Shown here piece by piece: positions 17,737-26,646 of a DNA stretch of 64,000 bases. The notes below the pieces were generated by a model. The model saw only the letters and a program-made list of their open reading frames with translations. It was not told the origin of the DNA and did not search any database. The stretch's first letter is position 1. Each line of letters opens with the position of its first letter. The translations under genes were made by a program, and so were the position numbers. The stretch comes from Scatomonas sp963930955 (lineage in GTDB: Bacteria; Bacillota; Clostridia; Lachnospirales; Lachnospiraceae): the NCBI GenBank assembly GCA_963930955.1, contig OZ006967.1, positions 2,170,001-2,234,000 of the forward strand, given 5' to 3'.

Positions 17737-19056
17737 ATGCACGAAGATGCTACATGTAATGACTTACAAGAAATCATAACACAAGCAATCAACGAAATAA
17801 AGCAGGAACAAGGCGAAAATTTCAGCCTTTCCAAAATTAATCTTGCAGAACTGGAACGCCGGACCGGACTCAGCAGATCCAGGCTAAGGCGATTAAAAGA
17901 AAATAACTTTATTGTCACTCCGCATGGCAGGACAGGGCAAAAAGCAACAGCTACCATTCTGACCGGATATAGCGGTATCATTGATGGACTGCTCCAAAAA
18001 GGTGTTACGAATTCTTCAGTATGCTTTGAGCGGCTACAGGAGGCTGGCTATACCGGCGGATTGACAACCGTAAAAACTTATATCGCTGATCACCGGGATC
18101 TTGTCCCGCCCAAACGTCAGCTCGTTGCCCCTCAGGGGAACCGGGGACGCAGATATCAGACTGACCCTGGGGAATCCTATCAGATGGATTGGGGATTTGT
18201 CCAGGTAGATACGGATACTAGTACATCCTATAAGGTTGCATGTTTTGCTATGATCTGCCATCATTGCGGGGAAAGATATATTGAATTCTTTCCCAATGCC
18301 AGGCAGGAAAATCTCTTTATAGGGATGATCCATGCGTTTACTTATATGGGGATCCCACGCTATATACTGACAGATAACATGAAAAGCGTCGTAGTCCGGC
18401 GGGATCCGGAAGGCCATCCGCTGTGGCAGAAAGATTATAAAGTGTTCATGGAAACAATCGGTTTCCATACAAAACTCTGCAAGCCAAAGCATCCTTTCAC
18501 TAAAGGCAAAGTGGAGCGCCTGATCCGCTTTGTAAAAGATAACTTTCTTGCCGGCAGAGTTTTTGGTACGATCACAGAATTGAATCTGGAAGCCATCGGA
18601 TGGTGCAACCGTCAGAACAGCATGTATCATAAAGCAGTTGACTGCATCCCCTGTGAAAAGCATCGGGAAGACTGCATGGCTGTTGCTTCCGTATTAACAA
18701 AAACACAGGCACTTGCCTTTTATCTCTGCCCGGAAAGAAAGATTTCTTTCGATGGATTTGTCCATTATGAAGGGCGGCGCTTCGGCGTCCCGTATTGGTA
18801 CACTCAGAAGACCTGCAGGATCCGGAGGGATTCCTTTACCCTCTATATTTACGCATCCGATCTCAGCAAAGTCCTGACCACACACGATGTCACCTGGATG
18901 AGAAGAGACAGTTTCTGCCGGGATCAGTATGTGACAGAACAGCCGGAAGAAGTTCCATCGATGCCGGTCAAAACCCGGATCTTCCAGATAGAGCCTCCCA
19001 AACAGCGCTCAGGATTTGAAAAATTCAACTTTGAGGAGGGCCTATGGGATGAATGA
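17737..19056 (+). CDS. istA: IS21 transposase IstA
   Basis: 439 aa from ATG 17737, preceded by GGAGG at six bases; an in-frame ATG at 17704 has no such site. N-terminal helix-turn-helix (ELERRTGLSRSRLRRLKENN) is followed by a DDE integrase core: Asp in YQMDWGFVQVD, Asp in ILTDNMKSV, Glu in FTKGKVERLIRFV. All catalytic residues are kept, so the transposase is probably active. It acts with the overlapping IstB ATPase. Confidence 0.95.
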   Translation: MHEDATCNDLQEIITQAINEIKQEQGENFSLSKINLAELERRTGLSRSRLRRLKENNFIVTPHGRTGQKATATILTGYSGIIDGLLQKGVTNSSVCFERLQEAGYTGGLTTVKTYIADHRDLVPPKRQLVAPQGNRGRRYQTDPGESYQMDWGFVQVDTDTSTSYKVACFAMICHHCGERYIEFFPNARQENLFIGMIHAFTYMGIPRYILTDNMKSVVVRRDPEGHPLWQKDYKVFMETIGFHTKLCKPKHPFTKGKVERLIRFVKDNFLAGRVFGTITELNLEAIGWCNRQNSMYHKAVDCIPCEKHREDCMAVASVLTKTQALAFYLCPERKISFDGFVHYEGRRFGVPYWYTQKTCRIRRDSFTLYIYASDLSKVLTTHDVTWMRRDSFCRDQYVTEQPEEVPSMPVKTRIFQIEPPKQRSGFEKFNFEEGLWDE

Positions 19057-19852
19057 ATCAATACTTGAAAGAATCCAGTCCAGTGCAAAGGCACTGAAGA
19101 TCGATCTTTATACAGCAGAACTGGCCAGCTATGCCGATGAAAAAGAACTTACGCCGGAAGCTCTGGAGGCAGTCTGTGGAGTTTTTGAATACCTGGAGCA
19201 GAAAAAATACGACTCTATGGTCCATACGATGCTGAAACTGAGCAAGCTTCCTATGAACGAGCCGAAAACCTTTGAAAGATTTGATTTCAGCCGGCTCCAT
19301 GGGAAGCATGTGCAGTCACTGAAGAACATCTCTTCTCTGTCCGCTCTGTATGCAAGAAAAAATCTGGCCTTTATTGGACCGCAGGGCGTGGGCAAAACCC
19401 ATCTGGCTATGGCTTTTGGCCGGGAATGCTGCCTGAAAGGATATAAAACCTATTTCTTAAGGGCAAGCGAACTCAACCAAAAGCTGACGGATGCAAGAAA
19501 ACACGGCCGGGAGGGCGCTGTCATCAACGGACTGGTAAAGCCTTCCTGCCTGATCATTGATGAGATTGGCAGGTGTGTGTTCGATAAAGAGAACACACGT
19601 ATGTTCTTTGATGTGATTGACCGCCGCTACAATAAAGATGGTCCCAGTACTATGATTTTTACCAGCAATAAGACACCAAACCAGTGGGGTGAATATTTCA
19701 GCGAAGATGATACGCTGCTTTGTTCTTTAGACCGTGTCTTTGATGATGCCACTGTATTTATGATCAAAGGTGACAGCTACCGGGGACGCAAGCTGGAAAC
19801 ACTTGGTCTTGAGGCTGGTATCGCAAAGCATACGGAGTTTAAAAATGCGTAA
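19049..19852 (+). CDS. istB: IS21 helper ATPase IstB
   Basis: 267 aa AAA+ ATPase that selects target DNA and stimulates IstA. Walker A GPQGVGKTHLAMA and Walker B CLIIDEIGRCV are visible, plus an arginine-containing SNKTPNQWGEYF sensor region. The start ATG overlaps the istA stop region by eight bases and follows a GAGGAGG, the usual translational coupling of this pair. An in-frame upstream start would overlap istA further and lacks a site. Confidence 0.94.
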   Translation: MNESILERIQSSAKALKIDLYTAELASYADEKELTPEALEAVCGVFEYLEQKKYDSMVHTMLKLSKLPMNEPKTFERFDFSRLHGKHVQSLKNISSLSALYARKNLAFIGPQGVGKTHLAMAFGRECCLKGYKTYFLRASELNQKLTDARKHGREGAVINGLVKPSCLIIDEIGRCVFDKENTRMFFDVIDRRYNKDGPSTMIFTSNKTPNQWGEYFSEDDTLLCSLDRVFDDATVFMIKGDSYRGRKLETLGLEAGIAKHTEFKNA

Positions 19853-19963
19853 CTGTTAATAACATACATGATGCATTGGCGATTTTAAATTGACTGAGAT
19901 TGGCGTTTTTAATCCGACTCTGAATGGTGAAAATCGCCTGACGCTAACAGCGTTCAAATTTAA

Positions 19964-19996
19964 AATTACTCCAGCCCTTTGCGAGTTGGAGTAATT
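19964..19996. other. Stem-loop at the tnpC end of the IS66
   Basis: AATTACTCCA (19964-19973) and TGGAGTAATT (19987-19996) form a perfect ten-base stem just after the tnpC stop. It may end tnpC transcription or block read-in from the flank. Confidence 0.5.
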
Positions 19997-20005
19997 CACT
20001 ATAAT

Positions 20006-21622
20006 TCACATGCGATTTTTGATAGATTGGAGTTTTTCACTCCAAGGTGTCAGTTCTGCCAGCTGTTCATCGGTCATATCTTTACTTGGCCGATGCTCCA
20101 GCAGAAATTTAAGATATCCGTAAATATTCAGATTGTGTGCTCTTGCCATCTCAACCATTGTATAGACCACTGCACTGGCATTCGCTCCGTCTACGGAACT
20201 ACTGAACAGCCAGTTTTTCCGGCCTACCGCAAATGGACGGATTGCATTCTCACTGAGATTATTGGTAAAACTGCAGCGTCCGTCTTCCAGATAGGTTTCC
20301 GCTGTGTCTCGGCGATTCAGAACATAATTCACTGCTTTATCCATCCGGCTGTTACGGACTGGTTTCTGCTGAGCAAGCCACGACCAGAAAGCCTCCAGAA
20401 CAGGTTTTTCCTTCTCGAGACGAAGCTGCTTTCGCTTTTCATAATCACCGGGATACTTTTTGTTAATAGAGTCCTCAATGGCGAATAACCGATTGCAGTA
20501 CTGGACTCCCTGCACTGCCGGCTGACTGTAATCATACTGTTTCCCTTTGGGAACGGCATCGATAAAGTAGCGACGGATGTGCGCCCAACAGGAGCAGCGG
20601 CTAATCCCCGGTAGATGATTGTATCCCTGATATCCATCCGTTTCCAGGTATCCGCTGTAGCCTTCCAGGAACTCCCTTGCATGGCTGCCGCTCCTGGTCG
20701 GGGAATAGCCATACAGGATAATTGCCGGAAGCCCGTCCTCGCCGCTTCGGAACAGCCACATGAATGATTGGGTCTGGGCTCTGCGCCCGTCCTCGTTCAA
20801 TACCTGAACTCGTGTTTCATCTGCCATTGCAAAGCTGCGTTTCAACAGTTCACGGTGGAAGTAATCATACATGGGCTGAAAATAGTTCTGTGAACAGTAG
20901 ATGATCCAGTTGGCAAGAGTGGTACGGCTGATCTGAGCTCCATACTGTTTCCAGTCTTTCTCCTGCCGGTATAGGGGAAGCCCGTTGGCATACTTCTGAT
21001 ACATGGTCCATGCAACAGTGGAAGTCGAGGCAGGACCTTTCCCTACCAGAGCATCTGGCACCTGAGACTTTATGATTACAGGTTTTTCTGCATCCCCGAG
21101 TCCTTCTTTGCAGGATGGGCACCCGTAACTCTGGCTATAGTATTCGATCACTTTACAAGTGGCAGGAATGAATTCCAGTTCCCGGCGGATGTACTCCTCG
21201 CCGATCAGTACCATCTGTGTACCGCATACCGGACAGATCTGCTCTTCTTCCGGAAGAGGGATCACTACTTTTTCAACCTTCAGACCTTTGAAGAGATCCT
21301 CGTGCGTTGCCTTCTTTTTACGGATATGCTCCCGGATCACAGTCTCTTCTTCCAGCAGGGATGGATCCTGTTCTGTTTCCGCTTCATCAAAAAGATTCTG
21401 TTGTCCCGGAATGTCATCGGATCTTCTTTCACTGGATGAACCAAAGAGTTTTTTTGTCAGATAATCAACCTGTTCCTGGAGTACTTTCTCATGACTGGAT
21501 TTTTCGTCAATAATAAGACGGAGAGATTTGATCAGCTCAGTCTGTTCAGATACCATTGTATTTAGTTGGAATATCGTATCTTTCAGCTCTCGAAGCTGGA
21601 TATCTTTTGCGCTGGAAGCCAT
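20006..21622 (-). CDS. tnpC: IS66 transposase TnpC
   Basis: 538 aa, the full IS66 transposase. Order of parts: N-terminal coiled coil (residues about 5-60), zinc-binding CPVCGTQM and CPSCKEG, then the DDE core with Asp in AMADETRVQVL, Asp in YLETDGYQGYNH and Glu in NNLSENAIRPFAVGRKNW. No interruption. It follows tnpB after 141 non-coding bases. Confidence 0.95.
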   Translation of the reverse strand: MASSAKDIQLRELKDTIFQLNTMVSEQTELIKSLRLIIDEKSSHEKVLQEQVDYLTKKLFGSSSERRSDDIPGQQNLFDEAETEQDPSLLEEETVIREHIRKKKATHEDLFKGLKVEKVVIPLPEEEQICPVCGTQMVLIGEEYIRRELEFIPATCKVIEYYSQSYGCPSCKEGLGDAEKPVIIKSQVPDALVGKGPASTSTVAWTMYQKYANGLPLYRQEKDWKQYGAQISRTTLANWIIYCSQNYFQPMYDYFHRELLKRSFAMADETRVQVLNEDGRRAQTQSFMWLFRSGEDGLPAIILYGYSPTRSGSHAREFLEGYSGYLETDGYQGYNHLPGISRCSCWAHIRRYFIDAVPKGKQYDYSQPAVQGVQYCNRLFAIEDSINKKYPGDYEKRKQLRLEKEKPVLEAFWSWLAQQKPVRNSRMDKAVNYVLNRRDTAETYLEDGRCSFTNNLSENAIRPFAVGRKNWLFSSSVDGANASAVVYTMVEMARAHNLNIYGYLKFLLEHRPSKDMTDEQLAELTPWSEKLQSIKNRM

Positions 21623-21763
21623 CGTGTCTCTCCTTGGATTTGATACCTCTATTATACCAGAAACGAGAGGTTTACTAAAGAAGATTAGCTCCCCAAAATG
21701 CCGAATTTACAAGGATTTTCCGATTTTTTCTGTGCAGGATTTTTGCTGAAATCCAGATACTTT

Positions 21764-22105
21764 TTACTCTGCTTTGAGGGCTTTGGGTTGGTCAATATCG
21801 ATCCCCGACATCAGCCAGTCAAACTCCCGCCAGGAAAGATTCCGAACCTCTGACTGCTTCCTGGGCCATTGATAGCCGCCGCGGACAGACAACCGTTTAT
21901 AAATCAGAACGAAGCCGTCCGGTTCACGGAACAATGCTTTGATCCTGTCCCGTCTTCTTCCACAGAAAAGGAAGAGAGCACTGGACGACGGATCCATCTT
22001 AAGCTGATCTTCGATAACAGCGCAGAGTCCGTCAATGGATTTCCTCATATCTGTATAGCCACAGACAATGTAGATCTTCTCAAGTCCGGAGATATCACCT
22101 AACAT
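21764..22105 (-). CDS. tnpB: IS66 accessory protein TnpB
   Basis: 113 aa IS66 Orf2-like protein (GLEKIYIVCGYTDMRKSIDG, SALFLFCGRRRDRIKALF). Required for IS66 transposition in studied members, but its biochemistry is unclear. It overlaps tnpA by seven bases. Confidence 0.94.
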   Translation of the reverse strand: MLGDISGLEKIYIVCGYTDMRKSIDGLCAVIEDQLKMDPSSSALFLFCGRRRDRIKALFREPDGFVLIYKRLSVRGGYQWPRKQSEVRNLSWREFDWLMSGIDIDQPKALKAE

Positions 22106-22509
22106 GACAGCTCCTGAAGCAGGCGGAATGTCCTGGTAAGCAGGACCGGATCTGCATCATTGCGAATGCGGACTGTGATATCTTTCATAGCAACTTCAAT
22201 CGTATGTGAATTGTCAAGGTACGACTTTTGCATCTGTGATGCTGTATCTTGTTCCGAAATGTGATCTGGAACAATGTCAATGGGAACCACGTCCTGCTTT
22301 GGGCGTGGGATCTCAAGATGACCATAATTCGCTGCTGGGATCTGATCCGCTGCTGCTTTCCGGCAGCGGCTGACCCAGTTGTAAAAGGTGCTTACCGCAA
22401 TGTCGTTTTCACGACACCAGTCAGCATCTGTCATGCCGCTCTGGCGGCATTCATTGATAAGCCTGAGCTGTTCCGCCATCGGAACACGGGCTTTGCGAGT
22501 ACCTGTCAT
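22099..22509 (-). CDS. tnpA: IS66 accessory protein TnpA
   Basis: 136 aa with an N-terminal helix-turn-helix (QLRLINECRQSGMTDADWCR, then NDIAVSTFYNWV) typical of the IS66 first gene, a probable DNA-binding accessory factor. It is the first gene of the minus-strand IS66 operon and lies about 100 bases from the element end at 22613. Confidence 0.92.
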   Translation of the reverse strand: MTGTRKARVPMAEQLRLINECRQSGMTDADWCRENDIAVSTFYNWVSRCRKAAADQIPAANYGHLEIPRPKQDVVPIDIVPDHISEQDTASQMQKSYLDNSHTIEVAMKDITVRIRNDADPVLLTRTFRLLQELSC

Positions 22510-22674
22510 AACCTATCCTCCATAATTGTAGTGAAATAATCTAAATATCTAACAGCTACAATTATAAGGAAAAAACTGGGACAAGAAAATCCGCAGGAAT
22601 ATTTGGCGGTTACAAAGTTTGTGTAAACCTTCAAACTGATGTAAGATAGACTTACCAGTTTGGAGGTTTATTTT

Positions 22675-23922
22675 ATGGCAAGGAAAAAAGATACCCCACA
22701 AAAAGCAGCTCTTCGGGAAATGATGGGCAACTACCTGAAAGAAAACAATGTAAAGCTCAAGGATGGAACGGATGTCAACTCTATCATGCGGGATATGATG
22801 TCCATCATCCTGGAAGGTGCCCTGGATCAGGAAATGGATGAGGAACTGGGATATTCCAAGTATGATTATCGGAACAAGGAAACGGATAATTCCAGAAATG
22901 GCCATTCTCAGAAGACTATGCATACCAGTTACGGCGATATGGAGATTGATGTTCCAAGAGACCGGAAAGGTGAGTTTGAACCACAGATCGTCAAAAAGTA
23001 TCAGAATACGGTCACTCAAGACATGGAAGAAAAGATCATCTCCATGTATGCCAAAGGAATGACCACGAATGATATCGAAAGCCATATGCGGGAACTCTAT
23101 GACATCGAGATTTCTGACAGTACCATCAGCAGGATCACAGATAAGATTCTTCCCATCGTAAAAGAATGGCAGGAAAGACCTTTGGAGGCAATCTATGCGG
23201 TCGTTTTCATGGATGCCATCCATTACCATGTGCGCAATGAAGGCAGGATTGTAAAACGTGCGGTTTATATCGCTATAGGAATCGACATGGAAGGACATAA
23301 AGACGTGCTCGGCATGTATGTAGGACAAAATGAGAGTGCAAAGTTCTGGCTTTCCATTTTGAATGGACTGAAGAACCGTGGCGTAGAAGATATCCTGATC
23401 GCATGCGTAGACGGTCTGACAGGCTTTCCTCAGGCAATTGAAGCTGTTTTTCCAGATACGGAGATCCAGCAATGCATTATCCATCAGATCCGGAATACGA
23501 CAAAGTTTGTTTCCTACAAGGAGCTCAAACCGCTGATGGCTGATCTGAAGCGTGTATATGCAGCCCCAACAGAAGAAATCGCACTGGCTGAACTGGATGG
23601 CTTTGATGAGAAATGGAGCGGAAAATACCCGAAAATAGCGAAATCCTGGAAAGACAACTGGGCAAATCTTTCAACATATTTCAAGTATCCTGAAGCGGTC
23701 CGCCGCTTAATCTATACCACGAATGCCATCGAGGGATTTAACCGGCAGCTGCGGAAGGTCACGAAATCTAAGACGGTATTCCCTTCCGATGAGAGTCTCC
23801 TGAAAATGCTGTATCTGGCCATGATGGATATCACGAAAAAATGGACCGGACACCGACAGGATTGGGGGCAGATCCATTCGCAGCTGGAGATATTTTTCGA
23901 AGAACGATTATCTGGATTATAA
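22675..23922 (+). CDS. IS256-family transposase
   Basis: 415 aa from ATG 22675, which has GGAGGT nine bases upstream; an in-frame TTG at 22660 overlaps the site and is rejected. Mutator-type transposase with the DDE residues in VVFMDAIHYHV, IACVDGLTGFP and TTNAIEGFNRQLRK. It appears intact. Its terminal repeat upstream is split by the IS66, so it may act only on other copies. Confidence 0.95.
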   Translation: MARKKDTPQKAALREMMGNYLKENNVKLKDGTDVNSIMRDMMSIILEGALDQEMDEELGYSKYDYRNKETDNSRNGHSQKTMHTSYGDMEIDVPRDRKGEFEPQIVKKYQNTVTQDMEEKIISMYAKGMTTNDIESHMRELYDIEISDSTISRITDKILPIVKEWQERPLEAIYAVVFMDAIHYHVRNEGRIVKRAVYIAIGIDMEGHKDVLGMYVGQNESAKFWLSILNGLKNRGVEDILIACVDGLTGFPQAIEAVFPDTEIQQCIIHQIRNTTKFVSYKELKPLMADLKRVYAAPTEEIALAELDGFDEKWSGKYPKIAKSWKDNWANLSTYFKYPEAVRRLIYTTNAIEGFNRQLRKVTKSKTVFPSDESLLKMLYLAMMDITKKWTGHRQDWGQIHSQLEIFFEERLSGL

Positions 23923-23927
23923 GCTGT

Positions 23928-24028
23928 TTCTGGCCTGGCAGGGCTGGCTGGGCCAGCCCTGCTTGACATGTCCAGAAACGGCATTATAATACAAGCAAGG
24001 GCAGAACCTCAAAAAATCGGCTCTGCCC
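23928..24028. other. Stem-loops downstream of the IS256 transposase
   Basis: GCAGGGCTGG and CCAGCCCTGC (23938-23962) make a perfect ten-base stem, enclosed by TTTCTGG/CCAGAAA (23928-23934 and 23972-23978). A second hairpin GGGCAGA/TCTGCCC follows, ending near 24028. They probably insulate the transposase gene; no gene lies in 23923-24173. Confidence 0.6.
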
Positions 24029-24091
24029 AGAGTAACGAATGACATATCTTATATCAGTTTTTTGAATTTACACAAAACTTGAAACGGTCTC

Positions 24092-24173
24092 GCCTCAAGC
24101 CTTTGTGTTGACCGCTAAGCAGGCGGAAAAGCACCGCCGGAGCGATGCTCTTAAATCGATATCATTGAATATT
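24092..24173 (+). pseudogene. Coding remnant split by the IS256
   Basis: If the IS256 and one target duplication are removed, 17504-17558 joins 24100 onward in one open frame of about 40 codons (LYRTKTLPQAFVLTAKQAEK and then HRRSDALKS). The frame then runs antisense into the radical SAM gene, so it is only a piece of a lost gene. I do not recognise the family. Confidence 0.4.
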
Positions 24174-25079
24174 TTACTTGTTTCGCCTTCCTGTATTCTC
24201 TGTTCCTCGAACTTCTTCATGATAAAAATAATCTACGATGACCGGGTGCCCCTGCGGCACTCTGCCGTAAGGCAGTTCATTATCCACAAAGGGGCAAGCA
24301 TATCTCTTAGCCATTTTTTCGGCCTTTTCTTCTAAAGCTTTGAAATAGCTGCGGTCATGATGATTGTAGATTTCATTATAAAGCGGCACAAGATCAGGAT
24401 ATTTCTCTGCTATATAATCAATAATCGTCTTTTTGAAGCCGCCTCGCAGATTTAGATTTTCCAGCCAGAATAGATCGCACTGATCCTTTACCCGTTCAAA
24501 GATTGCTTCAAAATCCGTAATGCCCGGAAAAACAGGAGCCACAAAGCAAACGGTACGGATGCCGGCATCGTAAACCTGCTTCATAGCGGTCAGCCGCCGT
24601 TCTATGCTGACGGCTTTATCCATATCATTTTTGAAATCCTCATCGAGCGTATTGATCGACCACGACACTGTAACTTGTCTCAGTTCCTTTAGGAGATCAA
24701 TATCGCGCACGACAAGATCGGATTTGGTACAAATCAAAATGTCTGCGCCGCTGCCTCTGAGTTGTTCCAGCAATTTTCTGGTGTTGCCGAACTGCTCCTC
24801 CTGCGGATTATATCCATCTGTTACAGAGCCGATCACGATACGCTGTCCGGCAAATTTCTTTGGGTTTTTAATTTCCGGCCAGCGCTTCACATCAAGGAAT
24901 GTACCCCAATCCTCCGTGTGCCCGGTAAAACGCTTCATAAAGGATGCGTAACAATACTTACAAGCATGGGTGCAGCCCACATAAGGATTGACCGAATAAC
25001 CGCCTACCGGAAGACTGGATTTCGTCATGATATTTTTCGTTTCCACTTCTCTAATGAGAATATCTTGTTCCTTCATCAT
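24174..25079 (-). CDS. Radical SAM protein, SplB-like (mobile pair member)
   Basis: 301 aa from the ATG at 25079 (a second ATG follows at 25076). The cluster motif CTHACKYCY (CX3CX2C) follows VNPYVGC, the layout of SplB-like/photolyase-related radical SAM proteins; GSVTDGYNPQEEQFG and VCFVAPVFPGITD follow. It should bind a 4Fe-4S cluster and S-adenosylmethionine in the cytoplasm. It is the last gene of a tight four-gene run and matches, from memory, the family named radical SAM mobile pair protein. Substrate unknown. Confidence 0.85.
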   Translation of the reverse strand: MMKEQDILIREVETKNIMTKSSLPVGGYSVNPYVGCTHACKYCYASFMKRFTGHTEDWGTFLDVKRWPEIKNPKKFAGQRIVIGSVTDGYNPQEEQFGNTRKLLEQLRGSGADILICTKSDLVVRDIDLLKELRQVTVSWSINTLDEDFKNDMDKAVSIERRLTAMKQVYDAGIRTVCFVAPVFPGITDFEAIFERVKDQCDLFWLENLNLRGGFKKTIIDYIAEKYPDLVPLYNEIYNHHDRSYFKALEEKAEKMAKRYACPFVDNELPYGRVPQGHPVIVDYFYHEEVRGTENTGRRNK

Positions 25080-25093
25080 TTTTTCACCCAAAA

Positions 25094-25444
25094 TCAATGT
25101 GTATAGTCTAACAGCTTTATTTTCTCTCCTAAATCTTTTTCGATTATCTCTTTCATCTTTTTGGCAAAGGGGCAGGGATACCCAATAGGTGTACCCTTTT
25201 GAATACACGATGCAAAGGCTATTGTGTCTGCGCCTCGTTCTACCAGCTTGCGTGCCCGCAAAACAGCTTTTTTTCCCGGACATCCCCCACAGTTGCAAAA
25301 GCCAATCAGTTCAATATCTTCATTGATACCTCCAAAAGCGCCTTTATGTTCTTTCAGCATCTTAAAATCGGTTGTGCCGGGACAATAATCCTCCGTCTGC
25401 ATACATCTTATAATTCCAACCTTTATAGTGTGGCTGCCTCCCAT
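25094..25444 (-). CDS. CGGC-domain protein
   Basis: 116 aa small protein with the signature FCNCGGCPGKKAV and further cysteines in IRCMQTEDYCPG, FASCIQ and YPCPFA, typical of the CGGC domain family (PF08821), predicted to bind a metal or cluster. It starts nine bases after the upstream radical SAM gene and ends 14 bases before the downstream one, so it belongs to the same message. Function is not established. Confidence 0.85.
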   Translation of the reverse strand: MGGSHTIKVGIIRCMQTEDYCPGTTDFKMLKEHKGAFGGINEDIELIGFCNCGGCPGKKAVLRARKLVERGADTIAFASCIQKGTPIGYPCPFAKKMKEIIEKDLGEKIKLLDYTH

Positions 25445-25453
25445 TTTGATAAA

Positions 25454-26158
25454 TTACTTTTTGCGATTTTTCTCATTCCAATTTCTTTGCCCTTCCAGAA
25501 CTTCGACAAATTGCTTTGGAAATTCCTGAATCATATTTTCTTCACCTATGATAGGGATAAGGTCTTCCTTCATTAAAGCAGGGATACTAAGAGCATGAGC
25601 CTGCTCCACAAGGGAATACGCCCATGCGGGAGCTGTCCGTATTTTTTTGCTTTGCGCCCCGGTCATCGTTCCGACCACGATCCAGTCGATGCCGGTGAGA
25701 TCTACTTTACCGGGATTGTCAAATAACGGCTCAAAGGTGACGTGATAGTGTTTCGCCCGAATATTTTCCCGAAGCGCACCAATACGCCACAGTTCTGATT
25801 TCCTTGTGACCGTGACGCCAAACCATGCGTTTTCCAAATCTGTTTCAAAATTCAGCAGATCGGGACGCTTTGACAAAAACAGGAATTGATGCTGCGGGTT
25901 TTCCTGAATCTTTGCAAACACCTGATCACGCCACTCCGGCTGCCATCCCGCCAGATCGCTCATGCCGGTCAGCAGGAAATTCTGTGGACGTTTCTTCTCC
26001 ATCAAACGTAGTTTATTGGGAAAAAACTCTGGTTTGTCGAAGTCGTCGGTCATATGGTAACGCTTTACATTATTTCGGGCATAACAGTAAGGACATCCTA
26101 CGGTACAGCCGATGACCAGATTCATGTTCTGAATATTGTCCTTAATACAGACGCTCAT
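25454..26158 (-). CDS. Radical SAM protein, Gp37/DUF5131-like (mobile pair member)
   Basis: 234 aa. The motif GCTVGCPYCYARN (CX3CX2C) lies at residues about 17-30, followed by FLLTGMSDLAGWQPEW and FLFLSKRPDLLNF, matching the phage Gp37/Gp68 (DUF5131) type of radical SAM protein. Its ATG shares one base with the marR stop (TGATG), so translation is coupled. With the SplB-like gene two positions on it forms the recurring mobile pair. No substrate is known to me. Confidence 0.85.
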   Translation of the reverse strand: MSVCIKDNIQNMNLVIGCTVGCPYCYARNNVKRYHMTDDFDKPEFFPNKLRLMEKKRPQNFLLTGMSDLAGWQPEWRDQVFAKIQENPQHQFLFLSKRPDLLNFETDLENAWFGVTVTRKSELWRIGALRENIRAKHYHVTFEPLFDNPGKVDLTGIDWIVVGTMTGAQSKKIRTAPAWAYSLVEQAHALSIPALMKEDLIPIIGEENMIQEFPKQFVEVLEGQRNWNEKNRKK

Positions 26159-26589
26159 CAGAGTACTTCCTCCACATTTTTTAGAACACGTTGAAGATAG
26201 TCCTCCAACTGACTGATTTCTTCCTCGGAAAATCCCTTGTAATAAATATTGCTGATTTCTTCTGTTACTTCGTTATATTCCTGTTCCAGACCTTTGGCTT
26301 CTTCCGTCAGAAAAATAAGTATCTTTCTCCGGTCTTTATCGCCTCTGTCCCGATAGATCAGGTTTGCTGCCTCCATGCGATCAAGCATACTGGTCAGCGT
26401 AGTTGTGGCAAGACCTGTCTCCTTCGACAGTTCGCTGATGGGAACGCCATTCTTCTGCCAGAGGATATATAGAATCCTACCCTGAGAACCATTAAAAGCA
26501 TCAATGTTTTTTTCACTCAATATACGTTCAAACACCCGTCCACCGACTTGCTTGATCCGGGTTATTAAAAATCCGCCTTGCGTTTTCAT
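26158..26589 (-). CDS. MarR-family regulator of the radical SAM operon
   Basis: 143 aa winged-helix MarR protein (ISELSKETGLATTTLTSMLD, then the wing RDRGDKDRRKILIFLT). GAGGTGG lies five bases before the ATG. Being coupled to the radical SAM genes and preceded by a promoter with an imperfect palindrome (27181-27210), it is probably the local repressor. NCBI family names that I recall include a MarR of the radical SAM mobile pair system. Confidence 0.88.
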   Translation of the reverse strand: MKTQGGFLITRIKQVGGRVFERILSEKNIDAFNGSQGRILYILWQKNGVPISELSKETGLATTTLTSMLDRMEAANLIYRDRGDKDRRKILIFLTEEAKGLEQEYNEVTEEISNIYYKGFSEEEISQLEDYLQRVLKNVEEVL

Positions 26590-26607
26590 ATTACCACCTC
26601 AAATTGG

Positions 26608-26638
26608 GAGGCGGCCATCCCCACCAGACAGCCGCCTC
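26608..26638 (-). other. Intercistronic stem-loop before the MarR gene
   Basis: GAGGCGGC and GCCGCCTC form a perfect eight-base stem with a 15-base loop between the flavin reductase stop and the MarR start. No T-run follows, so it is more likely an mRNA-processing or stabilising element than a terminator. Confidence 0.5.
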
Positions 26639-26646
26639 GTCCTTTC

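Larger units (their letters stand above)
17601..19949 (+). mobile_element. IS21-family element nested in the IS66
   Basis: Ends TATTAGCGTC (17601) and TGTTAGCGTC (inward from 19949). Each end has three related roughly 22-base segments in tandem (left: GTTAAAATAACCA, GCTAAAATAGCCAA, ATTAAAAAAGCCAT; right: similar cores CGATTTT or CGTTTTT), the multiple transposase-binding sites typical of IS21. A four-base duplication GCGT flanks it (17597-17600, 19950-19953). It encodes intact IstA and IstB and lies 23 bases inside the IS66 tip. Confidence 0.93.
17578..22613 (-). mobile_element. IS66-family element, interrupted by an IS21
   Basis: Terminal inverted repeats begin GTAACCGCCAAATA at 17578 and, reading inward from the other end, at 22613. 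The eight-base target duplication AAAGTTTG flanks it (17570-17577 and 22614-22621) and belongs to the IS256 terminal repeat. Genes tnpA, tnpB and tnpC are all intact on the minus strand. Removing the IS21 leaves about 2.7 kb, normal for IS66. Confidence 0.95.
17559..24091 (+). mobile_element. IS256-family element, left terminal repeat split by an IS66
   Basis: Left tip GGGAGTATCCC continues as AAAGTTTG (17570-17577), is broken by the IS66 element, and resumes after it as AAAGTTTGTGTAAAC at 22614. The right end, read inward, is GAGACCGTTTC then AAGTTTTGTGTAAA, matching the left end base for base in spacing; the match goes on through ACTGATRTAAGATA. Eight-base target duplications GCCTCAAG lie at 17551-17558 and 24092-24099. 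Without the insertion the element is about 1.5 kb with one transposase. The split left repeat probably makes it immobile. Confidence 0.93.

Noticed and set aside
24105..24335. Plus-strand 76-codon gene after the IS256
   Set aside because: More than half is antisense to the radical SAM gene; only the first part can be a remnant.
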